64,000 bases of DNA from an uncultured Sphingomonas sp. Its GTDB lineage: Bacteria; Pseudomonadota; Alphaproteobacteria; Sphingomonadales; Sphingomonadaceae. This document shows positions 9,871 to 19,375 of this stretch, piece after piece (positions within the stretch are counted from its first letter, which is position 1; the number at the start of each line of letters is the position of its first letter). The stretch covers positions 23,200-87,199 of the forward strand of contig NZ_CAKZHV010000002.1 of assembly GCF_936927845.1 (NCBI RefSeq), in the 5' to 3' direction. Below the pieces are notes generated by a model that had not been told where the DNA came from, made no database searches, and saw nothing but the letters and a program-made list of their open reading frames with translations. Made by a program: the position numbers and the translations under genes.

Positions 9871-10514
9871 GAGGCGCCTCCCGGCAGCTCAATCTCACTG
9901 ACCTTGAGCGCCTCGCCCGCGGGCGTGACGATCGCCGGCACGTGCGCGATGCCGAAGTGCCCGGTCAGCTTGCCTTGCTGGTCGAAGAAGAACCGGCGCT
10001 TCTTCTCGCCCATGCGGTCGAAGGGCGAACCGGCTACGAAGATGATCTTGGCGGTTGTCGCGCTCCACCGCTTGGTAGCCCATTCCACTTGGGCGTCGTC
10101 GCGACCGTCGATGAAGACCAGATCCGTCTTCATGCTCACGAAGGAAAGTGGGTTCACCTTCTGGCCTGCCTGCGCGATCAGCCGTCCCTTCCGATCGCGG
10201 ATGTCGCGCTCGAGGACGATGGACGGATCGAAGGTCCAGCTGCGCGCTTCGCGAACGGCACCGATGCCGGCGACGGGAAGCGGGTTGCGGACGCGATCCT
10301 CAGCTTTGGCGGCAAGCGCTGCCTGCATCCGGTCTACGCTCCCGTTCGCCTGCATCGCCTTCAGCTTGGCATCGATGGTGGTCAGCAGATCGGGCTCAGC
10401 GATCCCCCAGGTCTGACCCATGACGCCATGGTCACGCGCGAGGGCTTCCCGCGCGAAAGGATAGACGGAGGTCGCGGCGAGAAGACCGCCGAGGAGGAGC
10501 GCGCGCCGGATCAC
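9867..10514 (-). CDS. traW: TraW, F-type pilus assembly protein
   Basis: The 215-residue protein has a signal peptide (cleavage near ALA-R at about 27). The family core includes HGVMGQTWGIAEPDLL near the N-terminus and a second domain with NPLSFVSMKTDLVFIDGRD. F TraW (210 residues) is periplasmic and interacts with TrbC. Its ATG overlaps the stop of the signal peptidase gene. Confidence 0.9.
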   Translation of the reverse strand: MIRRALLLGGLLAATSVYPFAREALARDHGVMGQTWGIAEPDLLTTIDAKLKAMQANGSVDRMQAALAAKAEDRVRNPLPVAGIGAVREARSWTFDPSIVLERDIRDRKGRLIAQAGQKVNPLSFVSMKTDLVFIDGRDDAQVEWATKRWSATTAKIIFVAGSPFDRMGEKKRRFFFDQQGKLTGHFGIAHVPAIVTPAGEALKVSEIELPGGAS

Positions 10515-11104
10515 AGGATGGGTGTCCCGGTGCCGATCAGCTGCTTGCGGCAGGCAAAGCCGATCTCCGCATAGCGGCTGTCGAACCCGTCCGGATGCGG
10601 CGACCCTACATAGTAGCAGCCTTCCGGCACCCGGCCGACCGGTCCCGGTGTCAGCGTCTCACCAAAGCGCGACCGCGGCTTCATGTGTGCGACGCGCACC
10701 CCGTTCACCAGCACCCACGGTCCGTCATGCCTGACCAGGTCACCCGGCATCCCGATCACGCGCTTTCCGAACGGCCCCGAGTCCGGCCCAAAATGGCGAC
10801 GGACGAGCGCATTGCTCGGCGGGACGAAAAAGACGTACTTGCCCTTCGCGACCTCTCCGCCCTTCTCGACGAAGAACGCCCAGTTGGGCAGGCTCTCGCT
10901 GGCGTTGATCATGAAGGCGTGGGTGTCACGCCAACTCGTGATGCCGTTGTAGCTCGCCATAATGAAGGCCAGCAGCGCGACCGAGCTCCACTGCCGCACG
11001 CGCTGCCGGCGCAGCGCGCCTTTCAGCTTAGACGGCGTCGGCGCGCTGTTCGGAGCAACCGAGAAGAGATCGCCCTGCAGGCGGGCATCAATTCGCGACG
11101 CCAT
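10511..11104 (-). CDS. S26-family signal peptidase of the transfer system (RP4 TraF type)
   Basis: The 197-residue protein has one N-terminal membrane segment (about 41-58), then an S26 peptidase core. The nucleophile is probably in ASESLP at residues 68-73 and the general base Lys114 is in FGKRVIGMPGDL. F itself uses host LepB for pilin, whereas many F-like systems carry a dedicated peptidase of this type, related to RP4 TraF, which can also cyclise pilin. I chose the ATG at 11104. It overlaps trbI by 17 bp and traW by ATGA. Confidence 0.82.
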   Translation of the reverse strand: MASRIDARLQGDLFSVAPNSAPTPSKLKGALRRQRVRQWSSVALLAFIMASYNGITSWRDTHAFMINASESLPNWAFFVEKGGEVAKGKYVFFVPPSNALVRRHFGPDSGPFGKRVIGMPGDLVRHDGPWVLVNGVRVAHMKPRSRFGETLTPGPVGRVPEGCYYVGSPHPDGFDSRYAEIGFACRKQLIGTGTPIL

Positions 11105-11756
11105 TGGTGCCTCCGGAGGCCGGGCCCGCGCTGGCGAAGGGAGATGCTGCGGGGGCAGCGGCGAAGGGCGAGGGAGCCGCGCTGGCGAGAGCGCTCGGGT
11201 CTGCGGCCGGCGCTGGCGGCAGCGGAGCGGCCGCGCCGACCTGCGGGGCCGCGGCAGGCGCGGGCGCCGCTGCCGGCAGCGGCACCTTGGCGTAGACCGC
11301 CTTGCGGACCTGGTCGGTGATGTCCGGAACGTTCTTCGAGAGGACGGCCTCGCCCACCAGCACGGTCGTGCCGTTGGCACCGATCCGTTTCAGTTCTTCC
11401 TCGATCGCGGCCATGAAGCGCCCGGTCTGCTGGGTCACCGCTTCAGGCGTTCCGTTGCTGTGGCTCTGCGCTTGAACGTACTCAGTTACGAGCGCCTCGA
11501 GGCGGACGCTTGCCATCGGGATCTGCGGGGGCGCTGCGGCAATGTGCTTGGTCACCCAGGCCGCCCAAAGCAGCATCACCACCGCGATCGCGGCGAACGC
11601 CCAGGTGATCGGCGGAAGTCCCTCTTTCCGGGCAGGCGCCGGCCGGCTGGCGGCGACGCGCGGCGCACGCGGTGCCGGGGCTGGTGCGGGCGCCTCCGCG
11701 ATGGGGGCAACGGTCGGAGCGGCGACCGGCGGGGCCTGTTCGAGAACATCAGCCAT
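11088..11756 (-). CDS. trbI: TrbI, F-type conjugative transfer protein
   Basis: The 222-residue product has an Ala/Pro-rich cytoplasmic N-terminus, one membrane segment at about 52-70 (ITWAFAAIAVVMLLWAAWV), and the type-F TrbI core (VTEYVQAQS, ELKRIGANGTTVLVGEAVLS). A long Ala/Pro tail extends past residue 165. F TrbI (128 residues) influences pilus retraction, so both ends here are low-complexity extensions. Start ATG 11756 overlaps the end of the preceding membrane gene. Confidence 0.8.
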   Translation of the reverse strand: MADVLEQAPPVAAPTVAPIAEAPAPAPAPRAPRVAASRPAPARKEGLPPITWAFAAIAVVMLLWAAWVTKHIAAAPPQIPMASVRLEALVTEYVQAQSHSNGTPEAVTQQTGRFMAAIEEELKRIGANGTTVLVGEAVLSKNVPDITDQVRKAVYAKVPLPAAAPAPAAAPQVGAAAPLPPAPAADPSALASAAPSPFAAAPAASPFASAGPASGGTNGVAN

Positions 11757-12141
11757 GGGAAGCGCCTTTCGCGGGAACGAGGATGGTGAGGAGAAGCCGT
11801 CCACGGGCGATCGCCACCAGCGCGAAGATGAGCGCTTCGACGACGTGGACCTGGCCCATGAAAGTCGCCCGGCGCAGCCCGTCGGCCGCGACGAAGCGGG
11901 TGCCGAGATTGCCGAGATGCGAGAAGAATCCGAGCGACGTGAAGTTGCCGAGCATCAGGAAGAAGAGGACCAGAACGCCCATGCTCGCGAGCGTGGTCAT
12001 GATGAGCCAGCCGGACAGCCGAAGAGCAACATAGCTGGTGTCGGCAACGGCACGGCCGAGGTCCTGACGCCATTCATATCGCGGGGCTGCGCGCCGGACG
12101 GTCCATTTCTCACCGTTAGCGAGGGGCTGGATCACGCTCAT
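11749..12141 (-). CDS. Small membrane protein between traC and trbI, unknown
   Basis: The 130-residue protein starts at an ATG overlapping the traC stop (ATGA). Hydrophobic segments lie at about 41-63 (LSGWLIMTTLASMGVLVLFF) and 98-122. The remainder is basic. It sits where F-like operons often carry small accessory genes. I do not recognise a named family. Confidence 0.72.
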   Translation of the reverse strand: MSVIQPLANGEKWTVRRAAPRYEWRQDLGRAVADTSYVALRLSGWLIMTTLASMGVLVLFFLMLGNFTSLGFFSHLGNLGTRFVAADGLRRATFMGQVHVVEALIFALVAIARGRLLLTILVPAKGASHG

Positions 12142-14678
12142 TCCGCGGCCTCCGCATACTGCTCTGGGAAGGCGACCCGCTCGATTGCCTCGTCCATCGA
12201 GAAGCCCTGCTCGATCAGGTGCTCGATCGAGGCGAAGGTTTGCGGGCTGGACGAGTAGAGGGTTGCCGAATAGCGATCGAGAACAAGCCGGCCGACCGCC
12301 TGGCTGTCCGGTCCCTTGATCATGATGTCCGAATACTCGGCGCCGTTTCGCTTCAGGGAGCGCAGCAGGCTCTCGGTATAGGGGTCCATGTCGAACCGCC
12401 CGTGCTTCTGGAAATCCGAGATCGTGTCGGGCTTCTGCATCAGGATGACGGACCAGTCGCTGTTCTCCAGCGCGGCGAGGCTGCCCTCCGACTTGTAATA
12501 GTCGTTGAGGCTCTGGGTCGCCGTGATGAGCGAGGCGCCGTACTTGCGGCACGTGCGGCTGTAGGTCTCGACGAAGTCAGCCATCGAACCGCCGCGCAGC
12601 ATCTGCCACGCCTCGTCGATCAGGAGCGCCTTGGGGATCTGGCGATCCATCCGGCGCATGGTCTGCGACGAAAGGAACATGATCGCCGTCAGAACCACGC
12701 TCCGCAGCTCCTCGCGGCTCGACAGGTCCGAGAGTTCGAACACTGTCAGCGCATTCGACATGTCCACCGAAGCTTCGCCGAGGAAGAAGCGGCCATAGGT
12801 GCCGCCTGCCGAGAACGGGAACATCGCGATCGCGAGGTCGGCGCCTTGCGGCGTACCATCCGCTTTCAGAGCGGCGACGACGTCATCGACGGACCCATTC
12901 CTGCCTTTGGCCTCCCAGACGCGATTGACGGCGCTGTCGATCAGTCCCCGTTCGGTGTCGGTCAGCTTGTCGACGTGGCGGCCCATCTGGCCGATGATCG
13001 ACTTCAGCATGGCCAGAGCGTCGACGAGGTAGTCCTCGTCCTGCGCAACCAACGACTCATCGATCATCGAGAACGGATTGAGCGAGAACCCGTCGCGGAG
13101 CCGGAACTCGACGAAATTGCCGCCGAGGCTCTTGGCCATGTGCTCGAACGACCGGCCGTCGTCGATCACGATGATTTTGGCGCCGACGCCGGCGAACGCT
13201 GCGCACAGCTCCTGCAGCGCGACCGACTTGCCGCTGCCCGATTTACCGAACACGGCCACGTTGTGGTTGCCGGCCTTGTTCTCGAAGGGCGACCAGAAGA
13301 AGGGTTGGCCGCGCCGGCCGACGAACATCAGGTGGGGTAGCGGCCCGCCCAGATACTCGCCTTGGATAGGGAGCATGTTTGCGGCGGTGCTGGTCAGCAT
13401 CGTCCGCATCCGCTTCATGCGCTTCAGGTCGGCATCAAGCCCGTTGGCCAGCGTCATCGGCAGGCACGACATGAAAGCCATAATCTGCAGGAAGCGCTCA
13501 TCCAGCAGGTCCCAGCCCGCCGCCTTGTACATCGATTTCAGGGTTCGCTCGTTGGCGTCCCCGGATCCCTTCGGGCTGATGATGCCGACTGCGTAATAGG
13601 CCTGCACCAGCTTCTTACCGAGGCGGATCTCCTGGCTCACATGCTCCCACTCGCGGCTCTGACCCTTGAGCTGGGGCAGCAGCCGGGCGGACTTGCTGTC
13701 GGCGAGGCTCGAGGTCCGCATGAACTTATAGTTCGCCTTCGACGACGCCGCCTGCTCGTCCTGGTAGCAGAGGCACAGTGAGGTGAGGGTGGGGCACCCC
13801 GGCCGCAGCTTGTCGGAGAACATGTCGCCGATCACCTTCTGGACGTCCCATGGCGCCCAGCGGTTCGGGAAATTGCGAACGGAGAAGAAGCGGTAGTCGA
13901 ACGTGTCGGGTCGGATCTCCTCGTAGCGGGTCTCGCCCGAGAGGTTCGTCACGGCACGCAGCGGTTCGACAGACACCAGCAGCCGATCCGCCTGCACGAC
14001 GGTCTGGACGTCGCGCCGGACGCACTGGTCGGCGATCGGGTCGTATTCCGAATACTCGGTCGCGTGATCGGTGACGTCGAACGCGGGTGCCGTGATGTCA
14101 TCGATGAGGCTGATGAGGTCGACGGGACCGAGCCGGCTTGAGGCCATGTTGATCGACTGGAGCGTCGAGACGATGCTGTCGCGGACCGCAGAGAGCTCGG
14201 CCGGCGTCGCCTTGCTGTTCGCGATCGAGACAGAGAGGAAAATCCGGTGATTGCGGACGTGGAAGGGCCCGTCCTTCGACATCGTGAACCACGCGCCGGA
14301 TCGAAGAAACGCCGAGCGATGCTCCGCGATCTTGCGATGCACGCCACCTGCCGCGAAGCGAGGTAGGGCGTAGCGGGCGATGAGACTTCCAACGCGCGGG
14401 CTCTGAAACGCCAGTACCTGGACACAGGAACCCGGCGCGATGTTCTCGGACAGCAGCTGCGCGATGATCTCGCCGGTGCGCTCGTCCGCGCCCATCAACG
14501 GGGCCACCTCCAGAGCGAACGCAATCGAGTTCGTCTGGAAGAAGATGTCCGTCTTGCGGTCGAAGCTGCGGTACGGCAGCCATTGCGAGAGCATCGGCGC
14601 GCCGTGCGAGGGCGTACCCTCGTCCATCCCGCGCTTGTCGCCAAGGAGACGGGCGATGAAGCCGGTTTTGGCGGCCAT
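12138..14678 (-). CDS. traC: TraC, VirB4-type ATPase of the F-type secretion system
   Basis: The 846-residue protein matches F TraC (876). The N-terminal domain (1-430) is the TraC-specific part. A Walker A, FGKSGSGKSVAL, is near residue 480 and a Walker B, ALLIDEAWQML, near 688, followed by the RecA-like C-terminal motor. It is a cytoplasmic, membrane-associated ATPase that powers pilus assembly and probably substrate transfer. It lies 3 bp after traV, and its TGA overlaps the start of the next gene. Confidence 0.95.
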   Translation of the reverse strand: MAAKTGFIARLLGDKRGMDEGTPSHGAPMLSQWLPYRSFDRKTDIFFQTNSIAFALEVAPLMGADERTGEIIAQLLSENIAPGSCVQVLAFQSPRVGSLIARYALPRFAAGGVHRKIAEHRSAFLRSGAWFTMSKDGPFHVRNHRIFLSVSIANSKATPAELSAVRDSIVSTLQSINMASSRLGPVDLISLIDDITAPAFDVTDHATEYSEYDPIADQCVRRDVQTVVQADRLLVSVEPLRAVTNLSGETRYEEIRPDTFDYRFFSVRNFPNRWAPWDVQKVIGDMFSDKLRPGCPTLTSLCLCYQDEQAASSKANYKFMRTSSLADSKSARLLPQLKGQSREWEHVSQEIRLGKKLVQAYYAVGIISPKGSGDANERTLKSMYKAAGWDLLDERFLQIMAFMSCLPMTLANGLDADLKRMKRMRTMLTSTAANMLPIQGEYLGGPLPHLMFVGRRGQPFFWSPFENKAGNHNVAVFGKSGSGKSVALQELCAAFAGVGAKIIVIDDGRSFEHMAKSLGGNFVEFRLRDGFSLNPFSMIDESLVAQDEDYLVDALAMLKSIIGQMGRHVDKLTDTERGLIDSAVNRVWEAKGRNGSVDDVVAALKADGTPQGADLAIAMFPFSAGGTYGRFFLGEASVDMSNALTVFELSDLSSREELRSVVLTAIMFLSSQTMRRMDRQIPKALLIDEAWQMLRGGSMADFVETYSRTCRKYGASLITATQSLNDYYKSEGSLAALENSDWSVILMQKPDTISDFQKHGRFDMDPYTESLLRSLKRNGAEYSDIMIKGPDSQAVGRLVLDRYSATLYSSSPQTFASIEHLIEQGFSMDEAIERVAFPEQYAEAAE

Positions 14679-14681
14679 GGC

Positions 14682-15470
14682 TTACTTCTCCACGGAGGGG
14701 TCGAAGGACGCCGGCCGGTTCGCCGGCACGTTCGACGCGTACCGCTTGCCGGCGTCGTCCTGACGCGAACCGACCTGAGCGGGGGCGAGCGTCGACGTCG
14801 GCGTGGGCCGGGAAGCCGCGCCGCTCGCGACCGGTTTGGGCGCGCGCGCCTTCGCGCGAGCGGCCGCAACCGCGGCGATCGTGGGCGTCGAAGCGCTCGT
14901 CGCGGGCTGAGCGTCGGGCTCCGCAGCCGAGACTTCCGGTGCGTCGCTCGGGATGGGTGCGCCGAGCTGCGAAAGGATTTCGGGGCTCACATTGAGCGTG
15001 CTGGAAGCGGTCAGGCCCGGTCCATGCCCGTTGGTGGCTGCCAGCCACTGCCCATTGTCGACGACCGCTTGGACGACGCTGGTCTCGTGGTAACGACCGG
15101 CACCATCGGTATGCGCCGGAAAGACGATGCGGAGCACCTTCTGCGGCGAAATGCCAGCCGGCGCGCCCGTCGTATAGGCGACGCGCTGCGGCACGGCCTG
15201 CTGCGCGGGGGCGGTGTAGGGGCCGGCGGGGTGGAAGCTGGTGTCCTGGGTGATTTCCGCCAGTGCTTTGTCATCGATCACCGTCGCAGGGGCGCAGCTG
15301 CCACCCTCGGCCGCGCCGCACGAGAAGCTGCCCTTGATGTTGGTCCCGAAGGTCGTGCAGCTGGCCAACATGCCGAGGCTCGCCACCAGGCCGACCGCCG
15401 CGAGGCGCCTGCCACGAGGGCGATACTGGGGCACCGGGCACGCCGGCAGGTGGATGACACCTTTCCTCAT
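14682..15470 (-). CDS. traV: TraV, outer-membrane lipoprotein of the core complex
   Basis: The 262-residue precursor has a lipobox, LGMLASC, near residue 37, followed by the TraV-family Cys pair region (GSFSCGAAEGGSC). A long Ala/Pro-rich C-terminal half follows. TraV anchors the TraB/TraK channel to the outer membrane. I chose the ATG at 15470 because it overlaps the dsbC stop (ATGA). Confidence 0.88.
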   Translation of the reverse strand: MRKGVIHLPACPVPQYRPRGRRLAAVGLVASLGMLASCTTFGTNIKGSFSCGAAEGGSCAPATVIDDKALAEITQDTSFHPAGPYTAPAQQAVPQRVAYTTGAPAGISPQKVLRIVFPAHTDGAGRYHETSVVQAVVDNGQWLAATNGHGPGLTASSTLNVSPEILSQLGAPIPSDAPEVSAAEPDAQPATSASTPTIAAVAAARAKARAPKPVASGAASRPTPTSTLAPAQVGSRQDDAGKRYASNVPANRPASFDPSVEK

Positions 15471-16282
15471 GACTTGGCTCCCTTCAGCCATTGCGCAAGC
15501 AGGGGTTTGGGTTTGAAGCCTTCGAGCACAGCGCCGTCGGAGCGAACGATGACGGGGGTGCCGTTCAGGCCGTGCGCGCGGGCGAATGCTTCGTTCTCAT
15601 CCAGCCCGCTGGTGTCGCACTTCGGCCCGGGCCTGATCGGGTCCTGCGCATAGGCGGCTCGCACCGCCGCGTGACGGTCCCGCGCGCAGAGCACCTGGTC
15701 GGCGATCTCGCGGCTGCCGAGGACCGAAATTGGGCGCTCGACGACGGTAACGTTCATCGTCTCAAGCGTCTGGCTGAGAGCCCGACAATAGCCGCAGTGG
15801 AAGTCGGAGAAGACGGTCACCTTCTCCGGCCCGCTGCCCCATACGATCGCGCCCTTGTTCGAAAGGCGAGACAGGTCGAGGCGCTGCGCGACCGCCGGCT
15901 GCGTGACCCGCGTGCCCGTCCCTGCAGTGGTCGCCTCGGGCGCGTCGGCCGCGGCGTTCGCCTTCGCGGCACTGCCGACCAGCATGTCGGGGTTGAGCGC
16001 GAGGAGACGCGCGGCCGTCAGGTCCTGGCGGGTCTGCATGTCGTACACGCGGCCGATCACCAGATATCGGGCGCTCCGGTCGACGTAGAAGAGGTTCTGC
16101 CCTGCAACGACCTCGCAGAGCCCATCGACCTTGGAGCAGTCCACCGACGTCACCTTGGTTTTGGGCAATCTCTCCTTCAGCGCTGCCTCGACCTGGGTAG
16201 CGGTCGGCGCGGTCGCGCTGCCCGTCAGCATCATCGCGGCACTCGCGAGGACTGCGAGAAGTGTTCCTTGTGCCATGCCCAT
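15467..16282 (-). CDS. dsbC: DsbC-like periplasmic thiol:disulphide isomerase
   Basis: The 271-residue protein has an N-terminal export signal, a DsbC-type dimerisation domain (about 30-90), a linker, and a thioredoxin domain with C163-G-Y-C166 and the cis-Pro in NGTPVIV. Its likely clients are the Cys-rich tra proteins TraN, TraU and TraV. It sits inside the operon between traB and traV, with an ATGA overlap into traV. Its start is 43 bp after the traB stop, one of the few real gaps in the operon. Confidence 0.88.
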   Translation of the reverse strand: MGMAQGTLLAVLASAAMMLTGSATAPTATQVEAALKERLPKTKVTSVDCSKVDGLCEVVAGQNLFYVDRSARYLVIGRVYDMQTRQDLTAARLLALNPDMLVGSAAKANAAADAPEATTAGTGTRVTQPAVAQRLDLSRLSNKGAIVWGSGPEKVTVFSDFHCGYCRALSQTLETMNVTVVERPISVLGSREIADQVLCARDRHAAVRAAYAQDPIRPGPKCDTSGLDENEAFARAHGLNGTPVIVRSDGAVLEGFKPKPLLAQWLKGAKS

Positions 16283-16325
16283 TACGCCCTTTGCTCCCGA
16301 CCCGGTTTCGCCCGATCTGGCCGGC

Positions 16326-17660
16326 TCAGTTCTGGATGAAGACGCCCTCGAGGAAGACGATCTCGACGTTGATCCCGGTCGGCATCTCGATGACCGGCTG
16401 GTATTGCTCGGCTCTCTCGATCAGATATTTGCTGACCATGTCCGCCGACTGGGCGACGCCATTGCCGAAGCCACCCTGCGCCAGCTCGCCCACGTCGAGC
16501 TGGCGGCGCTTGCCGTTCACGGTGACGTTGGTGCCGTTTAGGATGGCGTCGGTATTTGCGGAGAAGCCGCGCCCGAACCCGCCCGCGACACCGGCAAGGA
16601 AGGCCTGGCCGACAAGACCACCCTCGCGGCTCACGACACGGCCGCGGACACCCGTCTTGCCGGCGAAGGAGATGAAGCCCTTCACGTCGGACACCGCGTA
16701 GCGGCCGTTGGCCTGGGGGCAGGTCATCCGCTGCAGCTTCACGTAGACCTTCTCGCTGCTCAGATCGCCGCGAGCGGCGCCGTTGACGAGGCAACCCTGG
16801 ATGCGCGTCGTGAGGAGCTTGCCGTCACGGTACACCGACCGTGCCGGGCCGGTGATGCGCAGCACGACCGGCAGCGGATCGGTCTGGGACTGGACACCCG
16901 CGGACGCGTCGACGCCGACGATGACCTTGGCCTGCGCGATCGAGTTCGGGGGCAGGTAGTTCGGGCTGTCGGTGTAGCTTGTGGTGCCGCCCGAGATCCG
17001 GGTCGCCGTACCCGAGGGTCCACCCTCGAAGGACACCAGCTTGATCTGGCGCGACGAGCCGCCCGCGGCCGCAGCTGCGGCTTCGGCGGGTGTCATCGGT
17101 GCCGCTCCCGGGGCTCGATAGTTCGCTGCCCCCATCGGCCCATACATCGGCGCGGGGAGAGGCGCGGGGGCCGGTGTCGGGGCGCTGCGCGCCTGCGCCA
17201 GCTGCTGGCGGAGTTGGTCGTTCTCCTGCTGATAGGCGCCCATGACACGCTGACCATCGGTCGCCATCGAAGTATTCTGACCCTGCAGCGCGGCGACCTG
17301 CTCCTGAAGCTGGCGCATCTGCTGCGCCTGACCGTCGACCGACTTCAGCTGGTTGTTCATCGACTGCATCTGCGCTTCGGAAGCGGCCTGCCACTCCTTC
17401 TGCGACATGTTCCGGTTGACGATGTCGTCGGTTGCGATCTTCGTCTCTTTGCCGCCCGCCTCGGTGACCGTGGCAGACTTGCCGTCGTCCATGATGTACC
17501 AGGAGCCCAGTACCAGCGCGATCGCTGCGCCGCCCGACATGTAGAGGATCTGCTTCTTCCGAACGGCCTCGTTGCCGTCCATCATGTCGGTGCTTTCGCC
17601 GTCCTCGGGCTCCGCATCGAGCTGCTTGGGTTTGCGCTTGAAGATGTCCGCGAGGCTCAT
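16326..17660 (-). CDS. traB: TraB, VirB10-type core-complex protein
   Basis: The 444-residue product has a cytoplasmic N-terminus, one membrane segment at about 37-54 (GGAAIALVLGSWYIM), a coiled coil at roughly 75-150 and a Pro-rich stretch. The VirB10/TrbI-like C-terminal domain runs from about 215 to 440. It spans both membranes and links TraC to the TraV/TraK ring. The ATG overlaps the traK stop. Confidence 0.92.
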   Translation of the reverse strand: MSLADIFKRKPKQLDAEPEDGESTDMMDGNEAVRKKQILYMSGGAAIALVLGSWYIMDDGKSATVTEAGGKETKIATDDIVNRNMSQKEWQAASEAQMQSMNNQLKSVDGQAQQMRQLQEQVAALQGQNTSMATDGQRVMGAYQQENDQLRQQLAQARSAPTPAPAPLPAPMYGPMGAANYRAPGAAPMTPAEAAAAAAGGSSRQIKLVSFEGGPSGTATRISGGTTSYTDSPNYLPPNSIAQAKVIVGVDASAGVQSQTDPLPVVLRITGPARSVYRDGKLLTTRIQGCLVNGAARGDLSSEKVYVKLQRMTCPQANGRYAVSDVKGFISFAGKTGVRGRVVSREGGLVGQAFLAGVAGGFGRGFSANTDAILNGTNVTVNGKRRQLDVGELAQGGFGNGVAQSADMVSKYLIERAEQYQPVIEMPTGINVEIVFLEGVFIQN

Positions 17661-18472
17661 GGCCGGACTCCGTTGGCGAGACCGGCGGGCGTGACGATAT
17701 AGGCGGTGGTCGCCTCGCCGGGCTTGAGTTGAGGGTTGGCGACGCTGACCGCGATCGCGTTCGACGGGGCAATCGTGCCCTCACCAAGGGACACCGGCTG
17801 GCGACCCTTATTCTCGATCTTGAGCACCCGGCCGGCGAGAGCAGCGCCGCGATACTCGGTGACCATCTGCACCTTGAGCGTGCCCACCATCACCGGGTCC
17901 GTGCCGGCTGGGATGACGTCGAAGCCATCGAGCGAGGACGATTGGTACATGGCTTGGACGAGGGTCGCCGACGCCTCCTGCGGAGACACCGATGCCTTGG
18001 CGATCTCCGGGGCGTTCTCGCCGGCGACAATGTCCTTGTTCTCGACGAACACCTGCTGGGCGTCGTCAGCGCCGAGGCGGCAGGCGAACTTGTAGACGTA
18101 GCCCTTGGCGGTCGTGCCGAAGAAGGAGACCTTGGACCGCGAGAACCCCTCGGGCACCGAGAGGTAGATGTCGCCACGCGTCGGTTCATTCACGACGGTG
18201 AAGTCATCGGCCTCGACGCCAGTGGTCAGCTTCGACACGCTGGCGAAGCGATCGTCCTTGAGGCTGACACGGGTGAGGCCCGTCTTGGAGACCGTGCAGC
18301 TGACCTCGCTGTTGTCGCGCGCCAGCACGTGCTCGTCGGCCCACGCCGGAGTCGCGAGCACGATTGCCCCTGCGACAATCATGCCGGCACCGATCCCGCG
18401 TGAGAGGTGGCACCAGCGGGACGCGACAGCCGCGCCGCTGGCCATCAATCCATAGGCAAAGAAGGGCGTCAT
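17657..18472 (-). CDS. traK: TraK, VirB9-type secretin-like core protein
   Basis: The 271-residue protein has an unusually long N-terminal region before its signal segment (GIGAGMIVAGAIVLATPAWA). The TraK body follows, with the conserved EVSCTVSKTGLTRVSLKDDRF segment split across strands. In F, TraK forms the outer-membrane ring with TraV and TraB. I chose the ATG at 18472 because it overlaps the traE stop exactly (ATGA). Confidence 0.88.
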   Translation of the reverse strand: MTPFFAYGLMASGAAVASRWCHLSRGIGAGMIVAGAIVLATPAWADEHVLARDNSEVSCTVSKTGLTRVSLKDDRFASVSKLTTGVEADDFTVVNEPTRGDIYLSVPEGFSRSKVSFFGTTAKGYVYKFACRLGADDAQQVFVENKDIVAGENAPEIAKASVSPQEASATLVQAMYQSSSLDGFDVIPAGTDPVMVGTLKVQMVTEYRGAALAGRVLKIENKGRQPVSLGEGTIAPSNAIAVSVANPQLKPGEATTAYIVTPAGLANGVRP

Positions 18473-19053
18473 GCGTCGCCTCCGATCGAGGCGCCGCTCG
18501 CATCGGCCTTGGTCACCATCCCAAAGCCCTTGAGCTGCAGGGAGAGGCCACGATACGCCCAATAAAAGCGGAAGGTCTTCGGCTCGGCGGTGACCGACTT
18601 CGAACCGACGACGGTGTGCAGCGTGCCGGAGACCTCAGACGTGAGCGCCTTAGGATCAACCTTCAGGCTGGCGATCGTAAAATACTGGCTGATGCTCGAG
18701 CCGTTCTGCTCGGTCACGATCTTCATCAGGTCGCGCTTGAGCGCGCCGTGCGACTCCGGGGTCGCGATCGCGAGGATCGACTTCATCCAGTAATCGAGAT
18801 TTTCGGGACTGCGGTTGAGGGTCATCAGCGCGGTGTCGCGCGTGACCATCTCCAGATAGTCCTCCGAGACGCCGCTCGACGAGAGGGTCAGAGGCGTCCG
18901 GGCGATAGGCTGGAGAACGATCTCCCGATCGCGCGTGGCGCCGACCAGGAACAGGATCACGACCAGCGCGGCGAGGATCAGCGCGGCCAGCCCGAGGGCA
19001 TTGCGCTGCTTGATGACCCGCTGCGATTGCGCGAGCCCGACACTATAATCCAT
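18469..19053 (-). CDS. traE: TraE, VirB5/VirB8-like membrane protein of the F-type system
   Basis: The product is 194 residues (F TraE 188) with one membrane segment near residues 20-41 (LGLAALILAALVVILFLVGA) and a periplasmic domain carrying YWMKSILAIATPESH and FYWAYRGLSLQLKGFGM-type family sequences. It starts one base after the traL stop and overlaps traK by ATGA. Confidence 0.92.
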   Translation of the reverse strand: MDYSVGLAQSQRVIKQRNALGLAALILAALVVILFLVGATRDREIVLQPIARTPLTLSSSGVSEDYLEMVTRDTALMTLNRSPENLDYWMKSILAIATPESHGALKRDLMKIVTEQNGSSISQYFTIASLKVDPKALTSEVSGTLHTVVGSKSVTAEPKTFRFYWAYRGLSLQLKGFGMVTKADASGASIGGDA

Positions 19054-19054
19054 C

Positions 19055-19339
19055 TCAGCCCACCATCACGCGAAGGTGGGAGGGCGGCGTCGCCTTTAGA
19101 CCTGTGAAACTAGCGGGCAGGTGCCAGTAGGCCATGTGGAGAACCCACGAGGAGGCCTTACCAGCTTTTAATTTGCGAAATCCCCACCAGCCGAATCCTG
19201 CAACCAACAACCCGATCACGATGTGCTGTGACAGGATCCCCCAGACGAACGGGATCGTCATCGCGAGGAACTCATCCAGCGTCCAGAAGCCAATCAGCTC
19301 CGGGTCATCGAGATGCGAGGGAATGGTATACCGGTCCAT
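19055..19339 (-). CDS. traL: TraL, VirB3-like pilus assembly membrane protein
   Basis: The 94-residue protein starts MDRYTIPSHLDDPELIGFW, typical of TraL, and has two close hydrophobic segments at about 27-55. It follows traA by 36 bp. In F it is an inner-membrane component needed for pilus assembly. Confidence 0.92.
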   Translation of the reverse strand: MDRYTIPSHLDDPELIGFWTLDEFLAMTIPFVWGILSQHIVIGLLVAGFGWWGFRKLKAGKASSWVLHMAYWHLPASFTGLKATPPSHLRVMVG

Positions 19340-19375
19340 AAGCGCGCACCGCCCTCCCAGCGGTTAGTCCAGGCC

